A stretch of 20,058 bases of DNA from an uncultured Collinsella sp. (GCA_900554325.1 USHA01000035.1:1-20058), one strand, 5' to 3'; shown: positions 1 to 8,475, counted from the stretch's first letter. Translations and numbers: made by a program. The notes: generated from the sequence alone by a model not told the origin.

Positions 1-51
1 CTATTATACCACCGTGGCATCACCTATATGTCAATGTTGGTCTAACAGAGC

Positions 52-99
52 CAAACAAAAAGGCCGCATGCGAACCCGTGGAGGGATTCGTATGCGGCC
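52..99 (-). terminator. Intrinsic terminator of cassette A operon
   Basis: Inverted repeat with 13-base arms at 62-74 and 87-99 (one mismatch, pairable as G-U). On the minus strand it is followed by a T-rich run (TTTTTGTTT, positions 61 to 53). It lies 22 bases past the lacG stop codon and is the expected Rho-independent end of the lacE-lacG transcript. Confidence 0.9.
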
Positions 100-121
100 G
101 ACAGGGGGTATGCGGCAAAAG

Positions 122-1543
122 TTAGGCCATAAGCAGGCCGGTCTCCGAGACGTTCTTGTACCAGTACGCGCTCGCCTTGGGATAGCGCTTCTGGGTCTCA
201 AAGTCGATGTAGAACAGGCCGTAGCGCTTGTTGTAGCCGTTGGTCCAGGAGAACTGGTCCTGCAGCGACCACACAAAGTAACCGTCAACGTTTACGCCGC
301 CGTCGATTGCCTTGAGGATCCATGCGAGATGCTGACGCATGTAATCGATACGAGGGGCGTCGTCAATAAAGCCGTCCTCAAAGTCGTCCTTATAGCCCAT
401 GCCGTTCTCGGTGATGTAGATCTTCTTGTAGTTGGGGTAATCGTTCTTAATGCGCAGCAGCAGGTCGTACAGGCCCTCGGGATAGATAATCCAGTCCCAA
501 TCGGTGGTGGGTACGCCTTCGCGCACGCATGACTCGCCCACGCCCTTGAGGAACCAGCGCGAGGATCCCTTGTCGCCGGTGCCATTGTGGTTGATGTCGT
601 TTTCGCCCTCGGCAGCACGCAGGAACTGGCACTTGTAGGTGTTGACGCCCAGGCAATCGTTGTAGGGGAGCGCGGCGGTCAGCGCGGCGATGTCCTTGTC
701 ACGGACGTCGAGCTCGCCGCCGGCGATATGGGCCAGCTTGGTTGCGGCTTCCATGGTGTCGGCTGCATAGTGGCCGCGGAAAGTGGCGTCGAGCACCCAG
801 CGGTTGTTGATGACATCGGCCATGCGGGCGGCCTCGCAGTCGGCAGCGCTGTTGGGATCGAGGGGATACTTGGGCTCCAGGTTCTGGACAATGCCGATCT
901 CGCCCTCAAAGCCGCCCTCATGGAAGGCGACAACAGCCTTGGCGTGGGCCACCATCATGTTGTGCATGAGCTGGAAGGCCTTGTCCAGGCGATACTTCTC
1001 GCCGTGCGGCCAGTTGCCGACGATAAAGCTGCCCTCGGCGGTCGCGGGAATCTCGTTAAAGGTAAACCAGTGCTTGACCTCGGTGAACTCGGCAAAGCAG
1101 AACTTGGCGTACTCGACAAAGGCGTCGATCGTCGTGCGCGTCAGGAAGCCCTCGCCGCCGTTCTGGTAAAAGGCCTCGGGCGTATCGAAGTGATCGAGCG
1201 TGACATAGGGGATAACGCCGGCTTTATTGCAGGTGGCAAAGAGCTCGTGATAGAAGGCAACACCCTCGGGGTTAATCTCACCAGTGCCGCTGGGGAAGAT
1301 GCGGCTCCAAGCGATGGAGACACGGATACCGTTGATGCCGAAGCGCTGGCACAGGTCGATATCGACCGGGTACTTGTTGTAGAAATCGCTTGCGGGATCG
1401 GGGGAGAAGCGACCCTGAGCAGCCAGGAAATCGTCCCAGGGCACTTTGCCCTTGCCGTGCGTACGGGTCTCGCCCTCAACCTGGTAAGCAGCGGTGGCGC
1501 CGCCAAACACAAAGCCGTCGGGGAACTGCATGGGGTTGGTCAT
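122..1543 (-). CDS. lacG: 6-phospho-beta-galactosidase, GH1 (cassette A)
   Basis: This 473-residue cytoplasmic enzyme hydrolyses 6-phospho-beta-galactosides such as lactose-6-phosphate to galactose-6-phosphate plus the aglycone. It is a full-length GH1 barrel. The acid/base is E164 in the TFNEI motif and the nucleophile is E379 in ITENG. The phosphate-binding triad of LacG enzymes is present near the C-terminus as S432, K439 and Y441 (FSWTNGYNKRYG). W433, directly after the serine, is the residue typical of phospho-galactosidases; phospho-glucosidases usually have Ala or Met there. The ATG start at 1543 is preceded by AAAGGA at good spacing. It is the second gene of the lacE-lacG operon, 75 bases after lacE. 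It resembles the cassette C enzyme (both have GETRTHGKGK near the N-terminus) more than the cassette B one. Family and reaction are secure; the natural aglycone is unknown. Confidence 0.95.
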   Translation of the reverse strand: MTNPMQFPDGFVFGGATAAYQVEGETRTHGKGKVPWDDFLAAQGRFSPDPASDFYNKYPVDIDLCQRFGINGIRVSIAWSRIFPSGTGEINPEGVAFYHELFATCNKAGVIPYVTLDHFDTPEAFYQNGGEGFLTRTTIDAFVEYAKFCFAEFTEVKHWFTFNEIPATAEGSFIVGNWPHGEKYRLDKAFQLMHNMMVAHAKAVVAFHEGGFEGEIGIVQNLEPKYPLDPNSAADCEAARMADVINNRWVLDATFRGHYAADTMEAATKLAHIAGGELDVRDKDIAALTAALPYNDCLGVNTYKCQFLRAAEGENDINHNGTGDKGSSRWFLKGVGESCVREGVPTTDWDWIIYPEGLYDLLLRIKNDYPNYKKIYITENGMGYKDDFEDGFIDDAPRIDYMRQHLAWILKAIDGGVNVDGYFVWSLQDQFSWTNGYNKRYGLFYIDFETQKRYPKASAYWYKNVSETGLLMA

Positions 1544-1576
1544 GAGTCATCCTTTCTGTGGGATACGAATAGGGAG

Positions 1577-1603
1577 GGTGCCCGAACTGGGGATCCGGGC
1601 ACC
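1577..1603 (-). other. Intercistronic hairpin between lacE and lacG (A)
   Basis: Perfect 8-bp stem, GGTGCCCG (1577-1584) with CGGGCACC (1596-1603), and an 11-base loop, between the lacE stop and the lacG ribosome binding site. No T-run follows on the minus strand, so it is more likely an RNA processing or stability element, or a weak attenuator, than a full terminator. Confidence 0.7.
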
Positions 1604-1618
1604 AACAGAGGGAGGAAA

Positions 1619-3397
1619 CTAGTCGAGGTTCTCGCGGAGCCACTTGATGGCGCCGGCGGGGTCGCGGGTAAGGTCGATATATTCCTTGCCGCGGGGAGCG
1701 AGCAGCTTAATGCCCAGACGATCGGTGTCGGCCTTCATGTCGTTGTAGTAGCTACGAACCTGCGGGGCGAGCACGATGACGTCGTACTGATCCATGATGG
1801 CAGTATGCTGGCCATAGGCGCCTGCGGAGGAAGCGATGTTCTCTCCGGTCTGCGCAGCACCTTCCTTGATGGCGTTGGCAAGCATGGCAGAGGTGCCGGC
1901 GCCGGCGCACAGGACGAGGACCTTCAGACCGTCGACATCTTTCTTAGCGGATGCGTCGGCGGCGGGCTCGGGCTGATCGGCGACAGGCTTGCTGTCGGCG
2001 GCAGCGGCGGTCGGCTCGACGGAGACGGTAGTCTGCTCGATAGCGGGCGCAGAGGCGTTGGCGGCGATGGTGGCAGCACCATCGGACTCGAGACCCAGCT
2101 CGGCGGCGCGCTCGGCCTCCTGGTCGCAGAGCAGCTTATCGTATGCCTTCAAGAACGGCAGGTAGATGATGGCGTCCAGCAAGATGATAATCGCGACAAA
2201 TACCAGGGCGATAAGCTGGAAGTTCGTGGTGATGAAGATGCCGATGGGGGCAGGGGTAGCCCAAGGCACCACGAAGGAGAAGCCGTTCATGCCCACGTTA
2301 TCGATAAAGAACTTGGCAACACTCACGTTGACGCAACCGGCGGCAACAAAGGGGATGAGCATGTAGGGGTTAAGGATCATCGGCGCGCCAAAGAGCAGCG
2401 GTTCGTTGACAGCGAAGGCAACAGGAACAATCGAGGCCTTACCGACGGCTTTGAGCTGCTTGGACTTCATAAAGAGAATCAGCAGAAGCGGCACGATGAA
2501 CGTGGCGCCGGTGCCGCCGAACTCACCCACGAGCGACATGTTGAAGGTGAGGGAATGGGCGGGGTGACCACCGGCCAGCAGAACCTGCAGGTTCTCGGCC
2601 TGGTTGGCAAGACGGATGGGGTCGATGCCCGGCTGGACGATCGAGGGGCCGTGGACGCCGATGAACCAGAAGAACGCGGTGGCTGCCTGGATAAGGATAA
2701 GGCCAGGATAGGTTTCTGCAGCGGTAAAGAGCGGGGAGAGCAGTTTGATAAGCAGCTCGGAGAACGGAACGCCCATGAGGTTGCGCACGACGACATCGAT
2801 AATGCCGCAGATGATGACGGCGCCGCCAAAGGGGATGATGTCGCGGAAGTTCTGAGCGATGGCGCCCGGAACCTCCTTGGGCAGCTTAATGGTCAGATCG
2901 CGCGAGACGCAGAATTTGTAGACCCACACGGTAATGAACGCGGCGATATAGGCCGAGAACAGACCGCGCGTACCCATGCTGGTGCAATCGAAGACCGAAA
3001 GCTCGGAGCCGTTGAACTTGGTGGTGAACTGCGTAACAGCGAGCAGCAGCATGCTGCACTGGGCGGCCACCATGGTGGAGCCGTCGTTGAGCACCTTGCC
3101 GGCGGGCATGCGACGGTTCATGGATGCCGTGAAGTTCTTGGCGGTGGTGCCGGCAACCATGATGCCCATGACACCCATGGTGAAGTTGTACAGCTTGTTG
3201 CACCAGTCGATGAGCGGCTGGGGCAGCGTGATGCCGACCACGCCGGGAAGCGTGGCGATCAGCAGAAAGATCGAAGAGGTGAGGACGATGGGCATGCACC
3301 CAAGGAATCCGTCCTTAATAGCCTGGAGGTAGATGTTCCTCGAGATCTTCTCAAAGAACGGCTGATGCTTTTCGAGCATCTTTACGATGGCGTCCAT
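1619..3397 (-). CDS. lacE: Lactose-family PTS permease EIICB (cassette A)
   Basis: This 592-residue membrane permease imports a beta-galactoside and phosphorylates it. The N-terminal EIIC domain (about residues 1-425) is strongly hydrophobic and carries the two signatures of the lactose/cellobiose family: GVHGPS with H249 and NEPLLF with E332, matching the substrate-contacting His and Glu known for ChbC-type transporters. An Ala/Pro/Glu-rich linker (about 425-488) leads to a C-terminal EIIB domain whose phosphorylated cysteine is C497 in CAGAGTSA. There is no EIIA domain, so it must use a separate LacF. The start is supported by AAAGGAG just upstream. It is the first gene of its operon, and lacG follows. 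The EIIC and EIIB sequences are closer to cassette B (NRRMPAGK, LPKEVPGAIAQNF) than to cassette C. The usual LacE length is about 570, so this is full length. Confidence 0.95.
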   Translation of the reverse strand: MDAIVKMLEKHQPFFEKISRNIYLQAIKDGFLGCMPIVLTSSIFLLIATLPGVVGITLPQPLIDWCNKLYNFTMGVMGIMVAGTTAKNFTASMNRRMPAGKVLNDGSTMVAAQCSMLLLAVTQFTTKFNGSELSVFDCTSMGTRGLFSAYIAAFITVWVYKFCVSRDLTIKLPKEVPGAIAQNFRDIIPFGGAVIICGIIDVVVRNLMGVPFSELLIKLLSPLFTAAETYPGLILIQAATAFFWFIGVHGPSIVQPGIDPIRLANQAENLQVLLAGGHPAHSLTFNMSLVGEFGGTGATFIVPLLLILFMKSKQLKAVGKASIVPVAFAVNEPLLFGAPMILNPYMLIPFVAAGCVNVSVAKFFIDNVGMNGFSFVVPWATPAPIGIFITTNFQLIALVFVAIIILLDAIIYLPFLKAYDKLLCDQEAERAAELGLESDGAATIAANASAPAIEQTTVSVEPTAAAADSKPVADQPEPAADASAKKDVDGLKVLVLCAGAGTSAMLANAIKEGAAQTGENIASSAGAYGQHTAIMDQYDVIVLAPQVRSYYNDMKADTDRLGIKLLAPRGKEYIDLTRDPAGAIKWLRENLD

Positions 3398-3481
3398 AAA
3401 GCTCCTTTGCTACTTGATGCGCGATGCATGTGGATGGAACTGGTCGTCGATGGATGGTCAGGACTGCCCGGAAACCTTCCT

Positions 3482-3509
3482 GTTTAAGGAAGGCATTGCG
3501 AAATGACAA
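3482..3509 (-). promoter_or_regulatory. Candidate promoter of cassette A lacE-lacG
   Basis: On the minus strand, TTGTCA (3509 to 3504) is separated by 16 bases from TTAAAC (3487 to 3482). The -35 hexamer lies inside the palindromic operator at 3499-3522, so repressor binding would block polymerase. The -10 match is weak. A short inverted repeat, CCTTCC...GGAAGG (3475-3493), straddles the -10. Confidence 0.4.
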
Positions 3510-3544
3510 CGTTGTCATTTCGTTAATGACAACGTAAGACATTT
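3499..3544. promoter_or_regulatory. LacI-type operators of cassette A
   Basis: Positions 3499-3522 form a perfect 24-bp palindrome with core AAATGACAACGTTGTCATTT and a central C|G between 3510 and 3511, the usual form of a LacI-family operator. A second, degenerate copy starts with the same ATGACAACGT at 3526-3535, 23 bp downstream, and its right half carries a one-base insertion. The site lies between divergent lacE (A) and the regulator gene and overlaps the likely lacE promoter. The cognate protein is presumed to be the adjacent regulator. Confidence 0.85.
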
Positions 3545-3577
3545 TTGGAAGAGCAACAAGGATATACGGGTGAGTGG

Positions 3578-3628
3578 TCGATATTGTCCGGTAAACGGTT
3601 GATTTATCAGTCAGGCAGGTAGTATATG
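3578..3628 (+). promoter_or_regulatory. Candidate promoter of regulator A with shared upstream box
   Basis: TTGATT (3599-3604), an 18-base gap, then TATATG (3623-3628). Immediately upstream of the -35 is CGGTAAACGGT (3589-3599), a direct repeat of CGGT, preceded by TCGATATTGT (3578-3587). The same 11-mer pattern sits upstream of the other two regulators, which suggests a common factor. Confidence 0.45.
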
Positions 3629-3672
3629 CTAGAACACAAAAAACAAGCGATAGAGAACCGAGCGGAGAAGCA

Positions 3673-4683
3673 GTGGCAACGATGGACAAGAAAAATGTCT
3701 CGATGAACGATGTGGCAGTTGCCGCGGGTGTTTCTCTCAAGACGGTTTCGCGTGTGATCAACGAGCCCGATAGCGTGCGAGAGTCGACACGCGATAAGGT
3801 TCATTCGGCCATGGAGGCGCTCGGGTTTCGAGCCAACTTTGCCGCGCGTTCGCTCAAGTTGGGCCGTTACGGGTGCATCGGCGTCGTGCTGTTCCACTTG
3901 TCGGGCGGTGCCGTGGACATGATCGACGGTATCGCCGATGCCGCCGAAGAGCGAGGCTTTGCTCTTACGATGATCAAAAAGCGGGCGGGGGAGAAGATGA
4001 CCCTTGCCGAAGCGGCGCGTAGGATGTCGCAGCTCCCCGTCGACGGCATGATTTTCAACCTGCGCCAGATGGTCGATGACTTTGATACCTTTGAGGCGCC
4101 GAAAGACCTCAAGACGGTGATTATCACACCGATGGAACATCCTACCTGCTCTACCGTCAGTGACGACCAAGAGGGCGGCGCGCGCATGGCGTGCGAGTAC
4201 TTCTTGAACCACGGGCACAAGAACGTGTACTTCGTCTCTGGTAAGAAAGAGTCACTGTCGAGCCAGTGCCGTATGAAAGGTTGGCGAGCGGCACTCGAGG
4301 CACGTGGCATTGAGCCGCCCGAGCCTCTGCAAGGCGATTGGAATGCGGATAGTGGCTATGCCGCGGGCCTTGTGCTTGCCGATAAGCCCGATTGCACGGC
4401 GGTCCTCGCTGCTAACGACTGCATGGCAAACGGCGTGATGATGGCTCTACGTGACAAAGGGCTCAATGTGCCCGACGACGTGTCCGTGATCGGCTTCGAC
4501 GATGAGCTCTACAAGACGATTCCCAACTCGATTCTGACGTCGGTGAAGTTTCGCCACCGCGAACTGGGCATCCGTGCGCTTAACGAGGTCGTCGCAGGTC
4601 TGGAAGCCCCGAGCTCCAGAAGCCGTACGCTCGTCTCGGGCGTGTTGGTCGAGCGTTCCAGCGTAAGGGATCTGCGGGCGTAG
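3673..4683 (+). CDS. LacI-family transcriptional regulator (cassette A)
   Basis: This 336-residue DNA-binding repressor presumably controls the divergent lacE-lacG pair in response to a phosphorylated or free sugar. The N-terminal helix-turn-helix (about residues 10-32, NDVAVAAGVSLKTVSRVIN) is typical of the LacI family; the recognition-helix specificity pair following GVS is Leu-Lys. A hinge helix follows near ANFAARSLKLG, then a periplasmic-binding-protein-like effector domain with NHGHKNVYFVSG, AANDCMANG and DVSVIGFDDE motifs. The GTG at 3673 is chosen because GGAG lies 5 bases upstream; the internal ATG at 3682 would be 14 bases away. The C-terminus ends in VERSSVRDLRA, like the other two paralogues. 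It is transcribed away from lacE and followed by the inverted-repeat array. The effector is not known. Confidence 0.93.
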   Translation: MATMDKKNVSMNDVAVAAGVSLKTVSRVINEPDSVRESTRDKVHSAMEALGFRANFAARSLKLGRYGCIGVVLFHLSGGAVDMIDGIADAAEERGFALTMIKKRAGEKMTLAEAARRMSQLPVDGMIFNLRQMVDDFDTFEAPKDLKTVIITPMEHPTCSTVSDDQEGGARMACEYFLNHGHKNVYFVSGKKESLSSQCRMKGWRAALEARGIEPPEPLQGDWNADSGYAAGLVLADKPDCTAVLAANDCMANGVMMALRDKGLNVPDDVSVIGFDDELYKTIPNSILTSVKFRHRELGIRALNEVVAGLEAPSSRSRTLVSGVLVERSSVRDLRA

Positions 4684-4700
4684 ACGTGCTCGGCCTGCTC

Positions 4701-4996
4701 GTCTAAATCTGTAACAGGTGGGACCCGAAAACTCGGCTAGATGTTACAGATTTAGACAATTCGGCCCGGCTTATTCCGTTTGTCTCGATCTGTAACAGTT
4801 AGGAGTGAAATGACCAGCCAGGTGTTACAGATCTAGATTGATTGGATTGACCCATCTGTTTGTCTCGATCTGTAACATCTAAGCGGTCAAAAGCGGTCTA
4901 CATGTTACAGATCGAGATTTTTGGCTTGGCCTGTGCGTTCACCTCGATCCGTAACAGCTGGGACCCAAAAACTCGGCTAGATGTTACAGATTGAGA
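4701..4996. repeat. Array of four 80-bp inverted-repeat units
   Basis: Four units start at 4701, 4783, 4863 and 4942, a period of about 80 bases. Each is a 15-16 base arm ending in TGTAACA, exactly 25 bases of loop (counted from 15-base arms), and the inverted arm beginning TGTTACA. Units 1 (4701-4757) and 3 (4863-4917) have perfect 16-bp arms, unit 2 has one mismatch in 15, and unit 4 has three. Spacers between units are also 24-25 bases, so arms alternate orientation about every 40 bp. Loops of units 1 and 4 share GGGACCC and AAAACTCGGCTAGA; spacers do not recur. The array fills the convergent gap after regulator A and contains no plausible gene. It is an unrecognised REP/BIME-like family, possibly also an RNA hairpin array. 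Confidence 0.88.
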
Positions 4997-5025
4997 TGAA
5001 CAGGAGGACGGGTGCGGTCTAAACA

Positions 5026-5064
5026 AAATGGCCCGCGCATCACACATCGATGCACGGGCCATTT
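5026..5064. terminator. Terminator of cassette B operon, possibly bidirectional
   Basis: AAATGGCCCG (5026-5035) pairs with CGGGCCATTT (5055-5064), and inner GCAT (5037-5040) pairs with ATGC (5050-5053). On the minus strand the stem is followed by TTTTGTTT, ending lacE of cassette B. On the plus strand TTTATT follows, so it may also stop readthrough from regulator A. Confidence 0.88.
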
Positions 5065-5096
5065 ATTGTCTGCAAGCGGCAGGTGGTGTCAGCGTC

Positions 5097-6857
5097 TTAT
5101 GCCTCGAGGTTTTCCTCGATCCAGGCGACGGCACCCTTGGGATCCTTAGTGAGGTCGATGTACTGTTTGCCCTTGGGCGACAGCAGCGTGATGCCCAGGC
5201 GGTCGGTGTCGGCCTTCATCTCGTTGTAATAGGTGCGAACCTGCGGAGCCAGGACGATGACGTTGTACTGGTCCATGATGGCGTAGTGGCTGCCGTAGGC
5301 ACCGGCGTTGGCGGTAATGTCGATGCCCAGCTCGTCGGCGCCTTCCTTAAGCGCGTTGGCGAGCAGTGCAGAGGTGCCGGCGCCAGCGCACAGAACCAGA
5401 ACCCTCAGATCCTTGCCCTTAAGGGCGGACGGAGCTGCGGAGGCCTCGGTGGCAGAAGCGGTTTCGACAACAGGAGCCTCAACGGCGGGGGCGGCAGCGG
5501 TCTTGACGGCCTTGGTCTCCTCGGCCTCTTCTTCGGCCAGGGTCTCGGCCTCCTGCTTGCACAGGACGTTGTCGTAGGCCTTGCAGAACGGGTAGTAGAT
5601 CAAGAAGTCAACGACCAGCAGGACGACAACCAGGACCAGAGAGATCGGCTGGAAGTTGGTGTCGATGAAGGTGCCGATCGGTCCGGGGAGTGCCCACGGC
5701 ATGGCATAGATAAAGCCGTTCATGCCCAAAAAGTCGATGAAGAACTTACCAATGAGGACGTTGGCCACGGGGGCAAACAGGAACGGGATCAGGAAGTACG
5801 GGTTGAGGATGATGGGCGCGGCGAACAGCAGCGGCTCGTTGACGGCGAACATCACGGGTACGACAGAGGCTTTGCCGACGGCCTTGAGCTGCTTGGAGCG
5901 CATAAAGAGCAGGAAGATGATCGGGACAATGAACGTGGCGCCGGTGCCGCCGAGTTCGCCGATGTAGTTACCGAAGTTCTCGGTCAGGGCGAGGGCGGGG
6001 TGACCGCCGGCCTGCAGCGTGGCGAGGTTGGTGGTGATGTTGCCAAACAGCGCGGCGTTGAGGGCAGGCTTAACGACCGAGGGGCCGTGGATGCCCATGA
6101 ACCAGAACAGCGGGATCATGAACCAGATGAGGGCGAGGCCGGCGTAGGAATCGGCAGCGGCGAACAGCGGGCTCACCAGCGTGGAGATGACGTTGGCAAA
6201 CGGGACGGCCAAGCAGGTGCGGCAGATAACGTCGATGACGGCGACAAACAGGATGGAGAAGCTGAAGGCGAAGATGTCGCGGAAGTTCTGGGCGATGGCG
6301 CCGGGGACTTCTTTGGGCAGCTTGATGGTGATGTCTCGCTTAATGCAGAAGGCATAGATGTTGACCGTGGCAAATGCGGCGACAAAGGAGCTCAGCAGGC
6401 CCTTGGTGCCCATGTTGTCGGTAAAGAACACCGAGACATCGGCGCCGTCGATCTTGGCACTCGTCTGGGTAACGGCCAAGATGAGCATAGCGCACATGGC
6501 GGCGACCATGGTGCTCGTGGCGTTGATGGCCTTGCCGGCAGGCATGCGGCGGTTCTTGGAGCCGGTCAGCGCGCTTGCGGTGGTGCCGGCGACCATGATG
6601 CCCACGACGCCCATCGTGAAGTTGTAAACCTTGTTGCAGAAGTTCACGACGTCGACGTTCCACCAGTCGGGCAGCGTAAAGCCGCCGACCGTGGCGACAA
6701 CGCCCGGCAGGGTCGAAATAAGCAGGAAGACAGAAGAAGACAGGATGATGGGCATTGCTGCCAAAAAGCCGTCTTTAATGGCCTGAAGGTAGATGTTCTT
6801 AGAGACCTTGTCGAAGTACGGCTGACCTTTCTCCAAGAACTTAACGATCGATTCCAT
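5097..6857 (-). CDS. lacE: Lactose-family PTS permease EIICB (cassette B)
   Basis: This 586-residue membrane permease takes up and phosphorylates a beta-galactoside. The EIIC domain (about residues 1-430) has the family signatures GIHGPS with H257 and NEPLLF with E341. A Glu/Ala-rich linker (about 430-482) joins it to EIIB, whose phosphocysteine is C490 in CAGAGTSALLANAL. There is no EIIA domain. The start is supported by AGAGGAG shortly upstream. Here lacE is the second gene, 175 bases after lacG, the opposite order to cassettes A and C. It is closest to the cassette A permease (shared NRRMPAGK, KLPKEVPGAIAQNFRDI and DTDRLGI). A short extra segment (about residues 57-70, TVGGFTLPDWWNVD) lies after the first hydrophobic region. 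Confidence 0.95.
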   Translation of the reverse strand: MESIVKFLEKGQPYFDKVSKNIYLQAIKDGFLAAMPIILSSSVFLLISTLPGVVATVGGFTLPDWWNVDVVNFCNKVYNFTMGVVGIMVAGTTASALTGSKNRRMPAGKAINATSTMVAAMCAMLILAVTQTSAKIDGADVSVFFTDNMGTKGLLSSFVAAFATVNIYAFCIKRDITIKLPKEVPGAIAQNFRDIFAFSFSILFVAVIDVICRTCLAVPFANVISTLVSPLFAAADSYAGLALIWFMIPLFWFMGIHGPSVVKPALNAALFGNITTNLATLQAGGHPALALTENFGNYIGELGGTGATFIVPIIFLLFMRSKQLKAVGKASVVPVMFAVNEPLLFAAPIILNPYFLIPFLFAPVANVLIGKFFIDFLGMNGFIYAMPWALPGPIGTFIDTNFQPISLVLVVVLLVVDFLIYYPFCKAYDNVLCKQEAETLAEEEAEETKAVKTAAAPAVEAPVVETASATEASAAPSALKGKDLRVLVLCAGAGTSALLANALKEGADELGIDITANAGAYGSHYAIMDQYNVIVLAPQVRTYYNEMKADTDRLGITLLSPKGKQYIDLTKDPKGAVAWIEENLEA

Positions 6858-7032
6858 AGTTCACGCTCCTCTTTGCATGAAATCTTAATGGCATGGACGT
6901 TGAAAACCTATATGGTCTCCCGCTTGCTAAAAGCCCGGGTGCAGGCGGGTCGGTCCCAGGGGGAGAGAGGGGAGCGGCTGGGTTTGTATCGCATAGGGCC
7001 GCTCCCTTCTCGGGGGAAAGCGAGGCGATGCG
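6858..7032 (-). other. lacG-lacE intercistronic region with hairpin (B)
   Basis: This 175-base gap is the longest lacE-lacG junction of the three cassettes. GGGAGCGGC (6970-6978) and GCCGCTCCC (6998-7006) form a perfect 9-bp stem with a 19-base loop, and no T-run follows on the minus strand. The rest holds the lacE ribosome binding site; I see no convincing internal promoter. Confidence 0.65.
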
Positions 7033-8475
7033 CTACTGCGCGTCCGCCATAGTGTCGGCGAGCTCCTTGTACCAGAGTGCCGACTGCTTGATGTAGCGTT
7101 TTTGCGTGTCGAAGTCGATGTAGAACAGGCCGTAGCGCTTGTTATAGCCATTGGCCCACGAGAACTGGTCCTGCAGGCTCCAGATAAAGTAGCCCTGGAC
7201 GTCGACGCCCTCGGCGCGCGCCTGGAGCACCTTCTCCATGTGCTGGTCGACAAAGTCGATGCGCTCGGGATCGGCGACGATGCCGTTTGCGTCGGGCTCG
7301 GGGTCCTTGTGGCCCAGGCCGTTTTCGGTGATATAGATGACGGGGAGGTTGGGATAGGTGGCGCTGATGTGCTTGAGCGTGTCGTAGAGGCCTTGCGGGT
7401 AGATGAGCCAATCCCAGTCGGTGGTGGGGATACCCGGCATATCGACCTGCTGCCCGACGCCCTTAAACTTAAAGCACGAGGTGCCCTTGTCTCCGGTGCC
7501 GTTAAAGCTGTTGGTGGACTCGCCATCGTAGGCGGCGATAAACGCCGACTGATAGTAGTTGAGGCCGAACATATCGTTGCGGGGCGCCGCCTTGGCGAGC
7601 TCCTCCATGTCGCTGTCCTCAACCGTAAGTGTGGCGTTGTTGGCACGCAGAATCTCGTTGATGAGTGAGAGGGTGCGCGCGGAGTAGTGACCCAGGAAGG
7701 CGCCGTCCATGATGAAGTCGGTGTAGAAGGCGTTGTACAGGTCGGCGGCGTGCTGGTCGGCGGGCGAGTCGGTGGCAGGATATGCCGGCGTCAGGACGTT
7801 GACCATGCCAATGCGTCCGCCCAGGTGCTCGGTCTCGTCAAGATCCTTATACAGGTTGACGGCGCGGGCGTGGGCAACGAGCTCGTTGTGCTGGCTCTGG
7901 ATGCCGCTCGTCACATCAAAGTGATGGTTGGGCGGGAAGTTGCCTTGGATGTATTGGGAGTGCGAGAGGCTGATGAGCTCGTTGATGGTGAACCAATTCT
8001 TGACCTCGCGGAACTCGCGGAAGCAGAACTCGGCATAGCGCACATAGGCGTCGACGGTCTTGCGGTTGAGCCAGTCGCCCTGGTTGAACAGGGCGGCGGG
8101 GGAGTCAAAGTGATGCAGGGACACATAGGGCTCGACGCCATACTTTTTGCAGCAGGCGAACAGCTCGTGGTAGTGCTTAACGCCCTCGGCGAGGGGTTCG
8201 GCATCGTCGCCGTTGGGGAAGATGCGGGTCCAGGCGATGGACACACGAATGGCGTTGAGTCCATGCTCGGCAGAAAGGCGGATATCCTCCTCGTAGCGGT
8301 TGTAGAAATCACTGGCCGGGTCGGGCAAAAAGCGACCCTGGGCGACAAGGTAATCGTCCCACATGGTCTTACCCTTGCCTGCCACCTTCGTGGAACCTTC
8401 CGTTTGGTACGCGGCGGTTGCGGCGCCCCAAACAAAGCCCTTCGGCAGCTGCTGTACGCGGTTTAGCAAAGACAT
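7033..8475 (-). CDS. lacG: 6-phospho-beta-galactosidase, GH1 (cassette B)
   Basis: This 480-residue cytoplasmic GH1 enzyme is predicted to cleave 6-phospho-beta-galactosides. Numbered from an ATG two codons upstream (8481), the acid/base is E168 (TINEL), the nucleophile E386 (ITENG), the phosphate-site residues S441, K448 and Y450 (FSWANGYNKRYG), and the galactoside-selective Trp W442. The start at 8475 is preferred because AGAGGA lies about 9 bases upstream of it, whereas for 8481 the gap is only 3. It is the first gene of its operon, upstream of lacE. It is the most divergent of the three GH1 paralogues (GSTKVAGKGKTMWDD instead of GETRTHGKGK) and has Ala instead of Thr after FSW, so its aglycone may differ. 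The phospho-galactosidase call rests on motifs; a dual-specificity phospho-glycosidase cannot be excluded. Confidence 0.93.
   Translation of the reverse strand: MSLLNRVQQLPKGFVWGAATAAYQTEGSTKVAGKGKTMWDDYLVAQGRFLPDPASDFYNRYEEDIRLSAEHGLNAIRVSIAWTRIFPNGDDAEPLAEGVKHYHELFACCKKYGVEPYVSLHHFDSPAALFNQGDWLNRKTVDAYVRYAEFCFREFREVKNWFTINELISLSHSQYIQGNFPPNHHFDVTSGIQSQHNELVAHARAVNLYKDLDETEHLGGRIGMVNVLTPAYPATDSPADQHAADLYNAFYTDFIMDGAFLGHYSARTLSLINEILRANNATLTVEDSDMEELAKAAPRNDMFGLNYYQSAFIAAYDGESTNSFNGTGDKGTSCFKFKGVGQQVDMPGIPTTDWDWLIYPQGLYDTLKHISATYPNLPVIYITENGLGHKDPEPDANGIVADPERIDFVDQHMEKVLQARAEGVDVQGYFIWSLQDQFSWANGYNKRYGLFYIDFDTQKRYIKQSALWYKELADTMADAQ

Noticed and set aside
587..3487. 966-codon open frame on the plus strand opposite lacG/lacE of cassette A
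   Set aside because: It lies antisense to two clearly recognised genes, has a low-complexity Gly/Asp/Glu/Val-rich translation, and no ribosome binding site or family motif. Such frames are common opposite GC-rich genes. Those at 5028-7052 and 11649-13481 are rejected for the same reason.
4701..4996. CRISPR array
   Set aside because: The regular spacing is suggestive, but the repeats are alternately inverted, imperfect, and the loop sequences recur between units. No cas genes are present.
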